This document shows, in pieces, positions 19,804 to 29,963 of a stretch of DNA of 64,000 nucleotides. Numbering within the stretch: position 1 is the first letter of the stretch; each line of letters begins with the position of its first letter. Made by a program: the position numbers and the translations under genes. Location: contig NZ_CP106753.1 in the NCBI RefSeq assembly GCF_025642115.1, positions 3,287,501-3,351,500 of the forward strand, given 5' to 3'. Source of the DNA: Chitiniphilus purpureus (GTDB taxonomy: Bacteria; Pseudomonadota; Gammaproteobacteria; Burkholderiales; Chitinibacteraceae). Under the pieces are notes generated by a model that saw only the letters and a program-made list of their open reading frames with translations, was not told the DNA's origin and made no database searches.

Positions 19804-21450
19804 ATGTCCAAGCTCACCACTTCGCCAGCCTGGCAGGCCCTGGCGGCGCATCACAGGGAAATCGCTCATCTGCATATGCGCGACCTGTTCCAGCAGGATC
19901 CGCAGCGCTTCGAGAAATTCTCGTTCGAATCAGGTGGCCTCTTCTTCGATTACTCGAAGAACCGCGTCACCGAACAGACAATGCAGCTGCTGTTCGATCT
20001 GGCGCGTCAGTCGGGCCTTGCAGAGCGGATCGAGCAGATGTTCTCGGGCGAAAAGATCAATGCCACCGAGAACCGTGCCGTACTGCACACCGCGCTGCGC
20101 AACCTGGACAAGAATCCGGTACGCGTCGATGGCGACGACGTGATGCCCAAGGTCAATGCGGTCAAGGAGAAGATCTTCCAGTTCTCCGACCAGATCCGTT
20201 CGGGCGAGCGTGTGGGCTACACCGGGCGCCCGTTCACCGACATCGTCAACATCGGCATCGGCGGTTCGGACCTGGGCCCGCTGATGGTATGCAATGCGCT
20301 CAAGAACTACGGCCACGAGCGGCTCAGGATGCATTTCATCTCGACCGTGGACGGTGACCAGATCGTCTCGACGCTCAAGCATCTCAATCCGGAGACGACG
20401 CTGTTCATCGTCGCCTCCAAGACCTTCACCACGCAGGAGACCATCACCAACGCGCGCACCGCGCGCAAGTGGTTCCTCGACCGCGTGGGCAACGAGACGC
20501 ACATCGCCAAGCACTTTGTCGCCGTCTCGACCAATGCCAAGGCCGTGGCGGAGTTCGGCATCGACACCGCCAACATGTTCGAATTCTGGGACTGGGTCGG
20601 CGGCCGCTACTCGCTGTGGTCCGCCATCGGCCTGCCGATCGCCATCTATCTTGGCAAACACGACTACCAGGATCTGCTCCATGGCGCCTACACCATGGAC
20701 GAGCACTTCAAGAACAAGCCGTTCGAGCACAACCTGCCCGTGATCATGGGCCTCTTGGGCGTGTGGTACATCAACTTCTTCGACGCCACCACCCATCTGG
20801 TCTCGCCCTACAACCAGGCATTGCAGCGGTTTCCGGCCTATCTGCAGCAGCTGGACATGGAGTCCAACGGCAAGTCGATCGATCTGGACGGCGAGCGGGT
20901 CGACTACCATACGAGTCCGGTGGTGTGGGGCGATGCCGGCATCAACGGCCAGCACGCCTACTACCAGATGCTGCACCAGGGCAGCCAGATCGTGCCGGTC
21001 GACTTCATTGCCAGCATTGAGCATCCGGAGATCCCCGAGCCGCATAGCACCATCCTGATGGCGAACTTCTTTGCGCAGACCGAGGCGTTCATGCGCGGCA
21101 AGACGGCAGCCGAGGTGCGCGCCGAGCTGGACAAGGCCGGCATCACCGGCCCGGCGCAGGATGCACTGGTACCGCACAAGATCTTCGAAGGCAACCGGCC
21201 GACCAATACCATCCTGATGCAACGGCTCACACCGCGGCGCCTGGGCGCGCTGATCGCGCTCTACGAACACAAGATCTTCGTGCAGGGCACGGTGTGGAAC
21301 GTCAACTCGTACGACCAATGGGGCGTCGAGCTGGGCAAGCAGCTGGCGCGTACCATCGAGCATGACCTGACCACGCCCGGTCTGACCCAGACCCACGACG
21401 CCTCGACCAACGGACTCATCAACTACTACAAGCGCAACGTGCCGCGATAA
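19804..21450 (+). CDS. pgi: Glucose-6-phosphate isomerase
   Basis: Interconverts glucose-6-phosphate and fructose-6-phosphate, which here allows gluconeogenic carbon or fructose-6-phosphate to re-enter the Entner-Doudoroff route. The 548 residues match long-form proteobacterial PGI. They contain [15 protein letters not shown], the sugar-phosphate site [15 protein letters not shown], and the C-terminal signature [15 protein letters not shown]. The ATG at 19804 follows GGAAG; an ATG five codons upstream has no better signal. It is 54 bp after hexR and likely in the same transcript. Confidence 0.97.
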   Translation: MSKLTTSPAWQALAAHHREIAHLHMRDLFQQDPQRFEKFSFESGGLFFDYSKNRVTEQTMQLLFDLARQSGLAERIEQMFSGEKINATENRAVLHTALRNLDKNPVRVDGDDVMPKVNAVKEKIFQFSDQIRSGERVGYTGRPFTDIVNIGIGGSDLGPLMVCNALKNYGHERLRMHFISTVDGDQIVSTLKHLNPETTLFIVASKTFTTQETITNARTARKWFLDRVGNETHIAKHFVAVSTNAKAVAEFGIDTANMFEFWDWVGGRYSLWSAIGLPIAIYLGKHDYQDLLHGAYTMDEHFKNKPFEHNLPVIMGLLGVWYINFFDATTHLVSPYNQALQRFPAYLQQLDMESNGKSIDLDGERVDYHTSPVVWGDAGINGQHAYYQMLHQGSQIVPVDFIASIEHPEIPEPHSTILMANFFAQTEAFMRGKTAAEVRAELDKAGITGPAQDALVPHKIFEGNRPTNTILMQRLTPRRLGALIALYEHKIFVQGTVWNVNSYDQWGVELGKQLARTIEHDLTTPGLTQTHDASTNGLINYYKRNVPR

Positions 21451-21564
21451 GGCACCACTGCGTGGCACACGGCCGCCCGGACACCCTTTCGGGCGGAAAA
21501 GCACTGCCTGCCGGAACAACCCCCGGCCGGCGGTCGGCATCAACCCTCAAACAAGGTAGAGAAC

Positions 21565-24222
21565 ATGGCAGAGCAGATTCACGACCACGATCCTCGGGAG
21601 ACGCAGGAGTGGCTGGAGGCCCTGGACGGAGTATTGGAGCACGAAGGCGCGGAGCGCGCGCATTTCCTGGTCGAACGTCTGATCGACCATGCACGCAAGG
21701 ATGGGGTGAACATTCCGTACACCGCCACCACCGCCTACATCAATACCATTCCGCCGCACCTGGAGGCCAAGAGCCCGGGCAACCATGCCTACGAGGAGCG
21801 CATCCGCTCCTATACCCGTTGGAATGCCGCTGCCATGGTCGTGAAAGCCAACCGGGGCACTGCCGAACCCGGTGGCCACATCACCTCGTTCGCTTCGGCT
21901 GCCACGCTCTACGACGTGGGCTGGAACCATTTCTGGCACGCGCCCTCCGCCGACCACGGCGGCGACCTCGTCTACTTCCAGGGACATAGCGCACCTGGCA
22001 TGTATGCCCGCGCCTTCCTCGAAGGGCGCATCAACGAAGACCAGCTGAACAAGTTCCGCCGCGAAGTGGATGGCGGCGGGCTCTCCAGCTACCCACATCC
22101 GTGGCTGATGCCCGATTTCTGGCAGTTCCCCACCGTCTCGATGGGCCTGGGGCCCATCATGGCCATCTACCAGGCCCGCTTCATGAAATACCTGGAGGAT
22201 CGCGGCTTCAAGCAGCATGGTGATCGCAAGGTCTGGGCCTTCATGGGTGATGGCGAGATGGACGAGCCTGAATCGCTCGGTGCGATTTCACTCGCCGGGC
22301 GCGAAAAGCTAGACAACCTGATCTTCGTCATCAACTGCAACCTGCAGCGCCTCGATGGCCCGGTACGCGGCAACAGCAAGATCATCCAGGAGCTGGAGGG
22401 CGATTTCCGCGGCTCGGGCTGGAACGTGGTCAAGGTGGTGTGGGGCTCGGGCTGGGATGCCTTGCTCGCCAAGGACAAGAAGGGCCTGCTGCAGCAACGC
22501 ATGATGGAAGTGGTCGACGGCGAGTACCAGACCTACAAGTCCAAGGACGGCGCGTATGTGCGCGAACACTTCTTCAACACGCCGGAACTGAAGGCGCTGG
22601 TGTCCAGCATGTCGGACGACGACATCTGGCGCCTGACCCGCGGCGGCAACGATCCGCACAAGGTGTATGCCGCCTACAAGGCCGCGGTGGAGCACAAGGG
22701 CGCGCCGACGCTGATCCTGATGAAGACCGTCAAGGGTTACGGCATGGGCCCGGCCGGCGAATCGCAGAATGTGGCGCATCAGACCAAGAAGCTGTCCGAC
22801 GATGACATGCTGCACCTGCGCGACCGCTTCAAGATCCCGCTGTCGGACGAGGACGCCAAGGCCTGCAAGTTCTACCTGCCGCCGGCCGACACGCCCGAGA
22901 TGCAGTACATGCACGAACGCCGCAAGGCGCTTGGCGGCTATCTGCCGTCGCGCCAGCCGGTCGACGAGCCACTGCAGGTGCCGGCGCTGGATGCCTTCAA
23001 GGCGCAGCTCGAATCGACGGGCGAGCGCGAGATGTCGACCACCATGGCCTTCGTGCGCCTGATGGGCACCCTGGTCAAGGACAAGCACATCGGCCGACGC
23101 ATCGTCCCCATCGTGCCGGACGAATCGCGCACCTTCGGCATGGAAGGCATGTTCCGCCAGCTTGGCATCTGGTCCCACGTGGGGCAGCTGTACGCGCCCG
23201 AGGACAAGGACCAGCTGATGTTCTACAAGGAGTCCAAGGACGGCCAGATCCTGCAGGAAGGGATCAACGAGGCCGGCGCGATGTCCGACTGGATCGCGGC
23301 CGCCACCTCCTATGCCAATCATGGCGTGACCATGATCCCGATCTACATCTACTACTCGATGTTCGGCTTCCAGCGCATCGGCGACCTGGCCTGGGCGGCG
23401 GGTGACCTGCGCGCGCGCGGCTTCCTCGTCGGCGGCACTGCCGGACGCACCACGCTCAATGGCGAAGGGCTGCAGCACCAGGATGGGCACGGCCACCTGT
23501 TTGCCGAATTCATCCCCAACTGTGTGTCGTACGATCCCACTTTCGCCTATGAGCTCGCGGTCATCGTGCAAAGCGGCCTCAAGCGCATGTACCAGGACCA
23601 GGAGAACATCTACTACTACCTGACGGTGATGAACGAGAACTACACCCACCCGGCCATGCCCGAGGGCGCCGAGGAGGGCATCATCAAGGGGATGTATCTG
23701 TTCCGTGAAGGCGCCAAGGAGGCCAAGCTCAAGGTCCAGTTGATGGGCTGCGGCACCATCCTGCGCGAAGTGATCGCCGCCGCCGACCTGCTCAAGGCCG
23801 ATTTCGGGGTCGAGGCGGACATCTGGTCCACCACCAGCCTGAATGAATTGCGCCGCGATGGCATCGCGGTTACGCGCCAGAACCTGCTGCACCCGGCCGC
23901 TGAGCCGCAGGTGCCCTACGTGACGCGCTGCCTGCAGGGCCGGCAAGGCCCTGTCATCGCCGCCACCGACTACAAGCGCACCTATGCCGACCAGATCCGC
24001 GAATACGTGCCGGGCCGCTACGTGGTGCTCGGCACCGACGGCTTCGGCCGCTCGGACAGCCGGCAGGCGCTGCGCCGCTTCTTCGAGGTCGACCGCCACT
24101 ATGTCGCGCTCGCCGCGCTCAAGGCGCTGGCCGACGAAGGCCGGATCGAGCGCAAGGTCGTCGCCGATGCGATCGCCAAGTACGGCATCGATGCGGCACG
24201 CCCCGCCCCGTGGACTGTTTAA
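21565..24222 (+). CDS. aceE: Pyruvate dehydrogenase E1 component, homodimeric type
   Basis: Thiamine-diphosphate-dependent decarboxylation of pyruvate and transfer of the acetyl group to lipoyl-E2. The 885 residues are the usual length of the single-chain proteobacterial E1. The ThDP motif GDGEMDEPESLGAISLAG ends in NLIFVINCNLQ (GDG...NCN). The conserved QHQDGHGHLF and TTSLNELRRDG segments are also present. It is the first gene of an aceE-aceF-lpdA operon that carries pyruvate from the Entner-Doudoroff pathway into acetyl-CoA. Confidence 0.98.
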   Translation: MAEQIHDHDPRETQEWLEALDGVLEHEGAERAHFLVERLIDHARKDGVNIPYTATTAYINTIPPHLEAKSPGNHAYEERIRSYTRWNAAAMVVKANRGTAEPGGHITSFASAATLYDVGWNHFWHAPSADHGGDLVYFQGHSAPGMYARAFLEGRINEDQLNKFRREVDGGGLSSYPHPWLMPDFWQFPTVSMGLGPIMAIYQARFMKYLEDRGFKQHGDRKVWAFMGDGEMDEPESLGAISLAGREKLDNLIFVINCNLQRLDGPVRGNSKIIQELEGDFRGSGWNVVKVVWGSGWDALLAKDKKGLLQQRMMEVVDGEYQTYKSKDGAYVREHFFNTPELKALVSSMSDDDIWRLTRGGNDPHKVYAAYKAAVEHKGAPTLILMKTVKGYGMGPAGESQNVAHQTKKLSDDDMLHLRDRFKIPLSDEDAKACKFYLPPADTPEMQYMHERRKALGGYLPSRQPVDEPLQVPALDAFKAQLESTGEREMSTTMAFVRLMGTLVKDKHIGRRIVPIVPDESRTFGMEGMFRQLGIWSHVGQLYAPEDKDQLMFYKESKDGQILQEGINEAGAMSDWIAAATSYANHGVTMIPIYIYYSMFGFQRIGDLAWAAGDLRARGFLVGGTAGRTTLNGEGLQHQDGHGHLFAEFIPNCVSYDPTFAYELAVIVQSGLKRMYQDQENIYYYLTVMNENYTHPAMPEGAEEGIIKGMYLFREGAKEAKLKVQLMGCGTILREVIAAADLLKADFGVEADIWSTTSLNELRRDGIAVTRQNLLHPAAEPQVPYVTRCLQGRQGPVIAATDYKRTYADQIREYVPGRYVVLGTDGFGRSDSRQALRRFFEVDRHYVALAALKALADEGRIERKVVADAIAKYGIDAARPAPWTV

Positions 24223-24234
24223 ATCACGTGAAAT

Positions 24235-24304
24235 GTGAAACGTGAAAAGCGGGATGGTCCCACCGTTCCGCGTTTCACCGCCGCGAAGCGGCATCACGTT
24301 TCAC
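24235..24304. repeat. Inverted repeat in the aceE-aceF spacer
   Basis: A perfect 11-bp inverted repeat (GTGAAACGTGA at 24235-24245 and TCACGTTTCAC at 24294-24304) nearly spans the 94-bp spacer. A further related copy, CGTTTCAC, lies at 24281-24288. The right arm directly abuts the GGAGG ribosome site of aceF, so an RNA hairpin could affect aceF translation. It may instead be a copy of a small dispersed repeat. Confidence 0.65.
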
Positions 24305-24316
24305 GGAGGAACATAG

Positions 24317-25936
24317 ATGAGCAACCTGATTGAACTGAAAGTGCCAGACATTGGCGGCCACGAGAACGTGGACATCATCGAAGTGATGGTCAGCCCAGGC
24401 GATCGCATCGAGGTCGAGCAAAGCCTGATCACGCTGGAAACCGACAAGGCCACGATGGAAGTGCCGTCCACCCATGCCGGCGTGGTCAAGGATGTCAAGG
24501 TCAAGGTCGGCGACAAGATCTCCGAAGGCAATGTGATCCTGCTGCTTGAAATGGCCGGTGCCGCGGCAGCGACACCCGCGCCGGCCACACCGGCCACCGC
24601 GGCGGCCCCCGCCCCTGCCGCCGCCCAGCCGGCCCCTGCCGCGGCGGCGCAGACGATCGAAGTGCACGTACCGGATATCGGCGGGCATGCCAACGTCGAT
24701 GTGATCGAAGTGCTGGTCAAGCCGGGCGACGCGATCGAGAAGGAACAATCGCTGATCACGCTGGAGACCGACAAGGCCACCATGGAAGTGCCGTCCACCG
24801 CTGCCGGCGTGGTCGAACACGTGGCGATCAAGGTCGGCGACAAGGTCTCCGAAGGCGGCCTGATCCTGACCGTCAAAGCCGGCACCGCACCGGCTGCGAC
24901 GCCCGCGCAGGGCGCGCCGGCACCGGCCGCGCCCGCTGCGGCCGCCCCGTCGGTGACCGCCTCGCCGGCCGGACGCACCGTCGCCCTGCCCAAGACGGAT
25001 GCGTTCGACGAGACCGGCTTCAGCAAGGCCCATGCCTCGCCCTCGGTGCGCCGTTTCGCGCGCGAGCTGGGGGTGGACCTGGGCAAGGTCAAGGGCACCG
25101 GCCCCAAGGACCGCATCCTGCACGAGGACGTGCAGCAGTACGTGAAGGCGGTGATGAGCGGATCGGCCGCCGCACCGGCCGTGGGCACGGGCGGGGGTGC
25201 CGGGCTTGACCTGCTGCCGTGGCCCAAGGTCGACTTCGCCAAGTTCGGCCCGATCGAAGCCAGGCCGCTCTCCAAGATCAAGAAGATCTCCGGGGCCAAC
25301 CTGCATCGCAACTGGGTGGTGATCCCGCACGTCACCTTCAACGATGAGTGCGACATCACCGCGCTGGAGGACTTCCGCAAGGAAATCGGCAAGGAGTGGG
25401 AAAAGAGCGGCCTCAAGCTGTCGCCACTGGCCTTCATCATCAAGGCCGCCGCCGAGGCGCTCAAGGCCTTCCCCGAATTCAATTCATCGCTGGACGGCGA
25501 CAACCTGATCCTCAAGCGGTACTACCACATCGGCTTCGCCGCCGACACGCCAAACGGCCTGGTGGTACCGGTGATCAAGGACGTCGACCAGAAGGGGTTG
25601 AAGCAGATCGCCAAGGAGCTGACCGACCTTTCCGCCCTCGCCCGCGAAGGCAAGCTCAAGCCTACCGACATGCAGGGTGCGACCTTCACCATCAGCTCGC
25701 TCGGCGGCATCGGCGGTACCAGCTTCACGCCCATCATCAACGCCCCGGAAGTGGCCATCCTTGGTGTGTGCAAGAGCCAGATCAAGCCGGTGTGGAACGG
25801 CCAGGAATTCGCGCCGCGGCTGATGTGCCCGCTGTCGCTGTCGTTCGACCACCGCGTGATCGACGGCGCGGCCGCTGCCAGGTTCACCGTGCACCTGGGC
25901 AGGCTGCTGTCGGATATACGTCGGCTGGTACTTTGA
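24317..25936 (+). CDS. aceF: Pyruvate dehydrogenase E2, dihydrolipoyllysine acetyltransferase
   Basis: Core of the pyruvate dehydrogenase complex, transferring acetyl groups to CoA. The 539 residues contain two lipoyl domains (about 4-77 and 116-190), each with the lipoylation motif ETDKATMEVPS. These are joined by Ala/Pro-rich swinging linkers. An E3/E1-binding domain (SPSVRRFARELGVDLGKVKG) follows at about 240-275. The catalytic domain has its active site in SFDHRVIDGA near 514-523. GGAGG precedes the ATG. Two lipoyl domains, rather than the three of E. coli, are common in betaproteobacteria. Confidence 0.97.
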   Translation: MSNLIELKVPDIGGHENVDIIEVMVSPGDRIEVEQSLITLETDKATMEVPSTHAGVVKDVKVKVGDKISEGNVILLLEMAGAAAATPAPATPATAAAPAPAAAQPAPAAAAQTIEVHVPDIGGHANVDVIEVLVKPGDAIEKEQSLITLETDKATMEVPSTAAGVVEHVAIKVGDKVSEGGLILTVKAGTAPAATPAQGAPAPAAPAAAAPSVTASPAGRTVALPKTDAFDETGFSKAHASPSVRRFARELGVDLGKVKGTGPKDRILHEDVQQYVKAVMSGSAAAPAVGTGGGAGLDLLPWPKVDFAKFGPIEARPLSKIKKISGANLHRNWVVIPHVTFNDECDITALEDFRKEIGKEWEKSGLKLSPLAFIIKAAAEALKAFPEFNSSLDGDNLILKRYYHIGFAADTPNGLVVPVIKDVDQKGLKQIAKELTDLSALAREGKLKPTDMQGATFTISSLGGIGGTSFTPIINAPEVAILGVCKSQIKPVWNGQEFAPRLMCPLSLSFDHRVIDGAAAARFTVHLGRLLSDIRRLVL

Positions 25937-25941
25937 ATGAA

Positions 25942-26068
25942 GGGAAGAGAGAAGGGGGAAGGGAGAAGTGCAATGGCGACCTTTCCCCGGTTCTCTGATC
26001 TGTAACGCCGCAGGGGAGAGTAAAAAAAGCGGGGCCGGGCCGCATGCCCTTCCCCCTTCCCTCTTCCC
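25942..26068. repeat. Long purine/pyrimidine inverted repeat in the aceF-lpdA spacer
   Basis: A 22-bp purine-only arm (25942-25963) pairs with a pyrimidine-only arm (26047-26068) with a single mismatch, leaving a loop of about 83 nt. The right-hand pyrimidine tract (26047-26075) is also close to a mirror repeat, a sequence type able to form triplex DNA. The spacer contains no plausible gene. It could form an RNA hairpin between the E2 and E3 cistrons or be a dispersed repeat. Confidence 0.8.
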
Positions 26069-26087
26069 CCTTCCCATAGGGAATCCC

Positions 26088-27872
26088 ATGAGCAACATCA
26101 TCGAATTGAAAGTGCCCGACATCGGCGATCACGGCAACGTGGACGTGATCGAAGTCTTTGTCACCGCCGGCGACAGCGTGGCCGCGGAGCAGAGCCTGAT
26201 CACGCTGGAAACCGACAAGGCCACCATGGAAGTGCCGGCCATCTCGGCCGGCGTGATCAAGGAAGTGAAGGTCAAGGTGGGCGACAAGGTGTCCGAAGGC
26301 AGCGTGATCGCGCTGCTCGAAGCGACCGCGGCCGCCGCACCGGCCCCCGGACCGGCGCCGGCACCTCAACCCGCCCCCCAGTCGGCCGGCCCGGCGCCGG
26401 CTGCGGCGCAACCTGCCGGCAGCTACCAGGGGCCGGTCGACATTGAAACCGAGATGCTGGTGCTGGGCGCCGGCCCGGGGGGTTATTCAGCCGCGTTCCG
26501 CTCGGCGGACCTGGGCTTGAAGACCGTGCTGGTCGAACGCTACGCCACGCTGGGCGGCGTCTGCCTCAATGTGGGCTGCATCCCGTCCAAGGCGTTGCTG
26601 CACAACGCCTTCGTCATCGACGAGGTGGCCCACCTTGCAGCCAACGGCATCAAGTTCGGCAAACCCGAGGTCGATATCGACGCACTGCGCGGCTTCAAGG
26701 AAAAGGTGATCGGCAAGCTCACCGGCGGCCTTGCCGGCATGGCCAAGGCACGCAAGGTGGAACACGTGCGCGGCGTGGGCACCTTCCTCGATCCCTACCA
26801 TCTGCAGGTGGAGACCACCTCGGGCGAGGGCCGCGCGGCGACCGGTGAGAAGAAGGTGATCCGCTTCAAGCAGGCCATCATCGCCGTCGGCTCCTCGGTG
26901 TTCAAGTTGCCCTTCATCCCCAACGACCCGCGCATCGTCGATTCGACCGGCGCGCTGGCACTGAAGAGTGTGCCGCAGCGCATGCTGATCATCGGCGGCG
27001 GCATCATCGGCCTGGAAATGGGCACGGTATATTCGACCCTGGGCGCGCGCCTCGATGTGGTCGAGCTGTCCGACGGGCTGATGCAGGGCGCCGACCGGGA
27101 CTTGGTCAAGGTCTGGCAGGACTGGAACAAGCACCGTTTCGACAACATCATGCTCAACACCAGGACCACTGCGATCGAACCCAAGGCCGACGGCGTGTGG
27201 GTGACATTCGACGGCGAGAAGGCACCCAAGGAGCCGCAACGCTACGACCTGGTACTGCACGCCACCGGCCGCGTGCCCAATGGCAGGCAGATCGGCGCCG
27301 AGAACGCCGGCGTGAAGGTGACCGAGCGCGGCTTCATCGAAGTCGACAAGCAGATGCGTACCAACGTGCCGCACATCTTCGCCATCGGCGACCTCGTCGG
27401 CCAGCCGATGCTGGCGCACAAGGCGGTGCACGAGGCCCACGTGGCGGCCGAGAACGCCGCCGGCCACAAGGCCTGGTTCGACGCGCGCGTGATTCCGGGC
27501 GTCGCCTACACCGATCCGGAAGTGGCGTGGGTCGGCCTGACCGAAGACCAGGCCAGGAAGGACGGGCGCGCCATCACCAAGGGCGTGTTCCCCTGGGCCG
27601 CGTCCGGCCGCGCCATCGCCAACGGCCGCACCGAAGGCTTCACCAAGCTGATCTTTGACGCCGAGAGCGGTCAGATCCTCGGCGGCGCCATCGTCGGCCC
27701 GCATGCGGGCGACATGATCGGCGAGATCTGCCTCGGCATCGAGATGGGGGCGGACGCCGTCGATATCGGCAAGACCATCCACCCGCACCCGACGATGGGC
27801 GAATCGATCGGCATGGCCGCCGAGGTGGCCAAGGGGGTCTGTACCGACCTGCCGCCACAGCGCAAGAAGTAG
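26088..27872 (+). CDS. lpdA: Dihydrolipoamide dehydrogenase (E3) with N-terminal lipoyl domain
   Basis: FAD-dependent E3 that reoxidises dihydrolipoyl groups of the pyruvate dehydrogenase complex using NAD. The 594-residue chain starts with its own lipoyl domain (about 4-77, ETDKATMEVPA) and an Ala/Pro linker. The FAD fold (LVLGAGPGGYSAAFRSADLG), the redox disulfide GGVCLNVGCIPSK (Cys159/Cys164) and the NAD site IIGGGIIGLEMG follow. The C-terminal catalytic His lies in HPHPTMGESIGM. The ATG at 26088 begins the lipoyl domain, and the upstream open frame is the repeat-rich spacer. Lipoyl-E3 fusions are known in Neisseria and other betaproteobacteria. Confidence 0.97.
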   Translation: MSNIIELKVPDIGDHGNVDVIEVFVTAGDSVAAEQSLITLETDKATMEVPAISAGVIKEVKVKVGDKVSEGSVIALLEATAAAAPAPGPAPAPQPAPQSAGPAPAAAQPAGSYQGPVDIETEMLVLGAGPGGYSAAFRSADLGLKTVLVERYATLGGVCLNVGCIPSKALLHNAFVIDEVAHLAANGIKFGKPEVDIDALRGFKEKVIGKLTGGLAGMAKARKVEHVRGVGTFLDPYHLQVETTSGEGRAATGEKKVIRFKQAIIAVGSSVFKLPFIPNDPRIVDSTGALALKSVPQRMLIIGGGIIGLEMGTVYSTLGARLDVVELSDGLMQGADRDLVKVWQDWNKHRFDNIMLNTRTTAIEPKADGVWVTFDGEKAPKEPQRYDLVLHATGRVPNGRQIGAENAGVKVTERGFIEVDKQMRTNVPHIFAIGDLVGQPMLAHKAVHEAHVAAENAAGHKAWFDARVIPGVAYTDPEVAWVGLTEDQARKDGRAITKGVFPWAASGRAIANGRTEGFTKLIFDAESGQILGGAIVGPHAGDMIGEICLGIEMGADAVDIGKTIHPHPTMGESIGMAAEVAKGVCTDLPPQRKK

Positions 27873-27889
27873 GCGACCCTCGTTCCGGC

Positions 27890-27922
27890 AAGGCCAGCCC
27901 CGACGACGCGGCTGGCCTTTTT
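27890..27922 (+). terminator. Rho-independent terminator of the pyruvate dehydrogenase operon
   Basis: A 10-bp perfect stem (27890-27899 with 27910-27919) and 10-nt loop is followed by TTTTT. It begins 18 bp after the lpdA stop. Confidence 0.93.
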
Positions 27923-28310
27923 GCTGCCGCCATCCGGCACGATCGTCCCACCTGTCGTAGCGGATGCCGCAGCGCCGGCACCGTCACGCGCCGACCCCGG
28001 TGCATCGCGACACCGCGCAGTGGTCTTATATCAAGTGACCTTGGCACTCCACTGGTCAGCAGCAATATGCCAGCCGTCAAATAAGCAAACTCGAATATCG
28101 AAATCGATTCCCTGGTGCTGCTTGAAGCGGACCATCCGGACGCAACTGGTCTCATCGTCCACGCGCCTTGAATCCAGTTGCGCTGACGCAGTAAGCTAAC
28201 GGCGCTTGCGACCCTGTATTTGTGGGATACGCAATCTCCGTGCCGCGCCGCAGACCAAACCCCACACCCAAGAGGGGGCAGCGCGCACCCCACCAGAATG
28301 AGGAGACAAC
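27923..28310. other. Intergenic region upstream of the LPMO gene
   Basis: This 388-bp stretch has no convincing gene on either strand. It contains a locally AT-rich segment around 28025-28120 that may hold the LPMO promoter, and it ends with an AGGAG ribosome site seven bases before the ATG at 28311. I could not pick out a confident promoter or operator. Confidence 0.5.
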
Positions 28311-29891
28311 ATGAAGTCGACGAGATCCTTTGCGGTGAAGCCGCTGAAGCTCGCCCTGACCGTCGCGCTCGCCCTGCCGGCCAGCGTCTTCGGGCACGGC
28401 TCGATGGAAGTGCCGGTAAGCCGCGTGCTCAACTGTTTCAACGAAGGCCCCGAAGCGCCCAAGTCGGCCGCTTGCCAGGCCGCAGTCGCCGTTTCCGGCC
28501 CGCAGATGCTGTACGACTGGTCCGGCGTCAACCAGAACCCCAATGGCAACCACCAGGCTTTCGTGCCGGACGGTCAGCTGTGCGCCGGCGGCAAGTCCAA
28601 CTATGCCGGCCTCGATCTGCCGCGGCAGGACTGGGTGACCACGCCGATCGCCCCCAATTCCAACGGCAATTTCGAATTCATCTACTACGCGCCCGCACAG
28701 CACTCCACCCGGAACTGGGTGTTCTACGTGACCAAGGATGGCTGGGATCAGAGCCGCCCGCTGCGTTGGGCCGACCTGGAGCAGTTCTGCACGCTGGGCA
28801 ACGTCCCGGGCGATGCCAACAAGCGCTACCATCTGACCTGCCCGCTGCCCAAGAACAAGTCCGGCAAGCACATCATCTTCAACACTTGGCAGCGCTCGGA
28901 CAGCCCCGAAGCGTTCTACTCGTGCTCGGATGTGAGCTTCTCGCCCATCGTCTCCAACTACAAAGAGCTGGGCCAGATCCGTTCCTCGCAGGACCTGAAG
29001 GACGAGACCAAGGTCACCTTCCGGCTGTTCGACGCCAACGGCGCCGACCTGGAAACCTTCACCGTGGTGATGACCTACAATCCGGCCAACGGCGACCAGA
29101 TGTTCCTGGCCAATCTGTGGCCGTACTACCTTGCCCAGAACGTGAACGCGGCGTCGCGCTACGTCAGCATCGGCGTGCTCTCCACCAACGGCAGCGTCTC
29201 GCCGGCCAAGAGCACCCAGGACAACCGCGTGTACTCGCGTGACGGTGGCAACTACACCTTCCGCGTAGACATCGCCGGTGTCGTCGCGCCGACCCCGACT
29301 CCGGTCACGCCCACACCGACCCCGGTGACGCCCACACCCAACCCGGTCACCCCGACCCCCACCCCGGTGACGCCGACCCCGACGCCGGTGACGCCCACGC
29401 CGACCCCGGTCACCCCGACGCCGGCCCCGGGCACCTGCCATGCCGCCTGGGCTGAAGGCAAGACCTACAACGCGGGCACGCTGGTGACCTACAACGGCCG
29501 CAACTACCAGGCACTGGTGACGCACGTCGCCCACGTGGGTGCCAACTGGAACCCGGCCTCCAGCAACACCCTGTGGAAGGATGTCGGCGTCTGCACCGGC
29601 ACCGCCACCCCGACGCCGGCCACGCCGACGCCCACCCCGGTCACCCCGACCCCGTCGCCGGTGACCCCGACGCCGACCCCGGTGACCCCGACGCCGGCCA
29701 CGCCGACGCCCACTCCGACCCCGGGCACCGGCTGCGCACCGGCCTGGGCCGCCGCCACCGTCTATGCCGCCTCCAACACCAAGGTGAGCTACAACGGCCG
29801 CAACTACCAGAACAAGTGGTGGACCCAGGGCGACAACCCGTCCCAGACCGGTCAATGGGGCGTCTGGCAGGATCTCGGTACCTGCCAGTAA
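28311..29891 (+). CDS. Secreted AA10 lytic polysaccharide monooxygenase with two CBM5/12 chitin-binding modules
   Basis: A copper enzyme that oxidatively cleaves crystalline polysaccharide, probably chitin. The 526-residue precursor has a signal peptide ending ASVFG, so the mature protein starts at His29, which forms the copper histidine brace with a second His near 131 ([14 protein letters not shown]). The catalytic domain covers about 29-220. A further beta domain (about 225-320, ending in [15 protein letters not shown]) precedes a Pro/Thr linker. A first CBM5/12 (about 373-424, [18 protein letters not shown]), a second linker and a final CBM5/12 (about 473-526) follow. The aromatic YNGRNYQ motifs are the chitin-binding signatures. 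The gene is monocistronic with its own terminator. Confidence 0.93.
   Translation: MKSTRSFAVKPLKLALTVALALPASVFGHGSMEVPVSRVLNCFNEGPEAPKSAACQAAVAVSGPQMLYDWSGVNQNPNGNHQAFVPDGQLCAGGKSNYAGLDLPRQDWVTTPIAPNSNGNFEFIYYAPAQHSTRNWVFYVTKDGWDQSRPLRWADLEQFCTLGNVPGDANKRYHLTCPLPKNKSGKHIIFNTWQRSDSPEAFYSCSDVSFSPIVSNYKELGQIRSSQDLKDETKVTFRLFDANGADLETFTVVMTYNPANGDQMFLANLWPYYLAQNVNAASRYVSIGVLSTNGSVSPAKSTQDNRVYSRDGGNYTFRVDIAGVVAPTPTPVTPTPTPVTPTPNPVTPTPTPVTPTPTPVTPTPTPVTPTPAPGTCHAAWAEGKTYNAGTLVTYNGRNYQALVTHVAHVGANWNPASSNTLWKDVGVCTGTATPTPATPTPTPVTPTPSPVTPTPTPVTPTPATPTPTPTPGTGCAPAWAAATVYAASNTKVSYNGRNYQNKWWTQGDNPSQTGQWGVWQDLGTCQ
29285..29430 (+). repeat. Tandem 21-nt repeats encoding Pro/Thr linker 1 of the LPMO
   Basis: Imperfect tandem units encode a repeating PTPTPVT heptad (with NP and AP variants) that forms the flexible linker before the first CBM5/12. 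Copy number could change by slippage. Confidence 0.85.
29604..29724 (+). repeat. Tandem repeats encoding Pro/Thr linker 2 of the LPMO
   Basis: A second array of PTPTPVT and PTPATPT units separates the two CBM5/12 modules. It uses nearly the same codons as linker 1, so recombination between the arrays could delete the first CBM. Confidence 0.82.
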
Positions 29892-29940
29892 ACCGACCTC
29901 GTGCCAGGGGGCTTCCGCCCCTTGGCATGACGCTGTACCA

Positions 29941-29963
29941 GCCCTCCTGACGGAGGGCTTTTT
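29941..29963 (+). terminator. Rho-independent terminator of the LPMO gene
   Basis: A 7-bp stem (29941-29947 with 29952-29958) with a TGAC loop is followed by five T. A preceding stem-loop at about 29902-29927 (GCCAGGGG with CCCCTTGGC) gives a tandem arrangement. Confidence 0.88.

Noticed and set aside
29285..29724. CRISPR-like repeated spacing
   Set aside because: The repeats are in-frame 21-nt codon repeats encoding Pro/Thr linkers of the LPMO, without distinct spacers.
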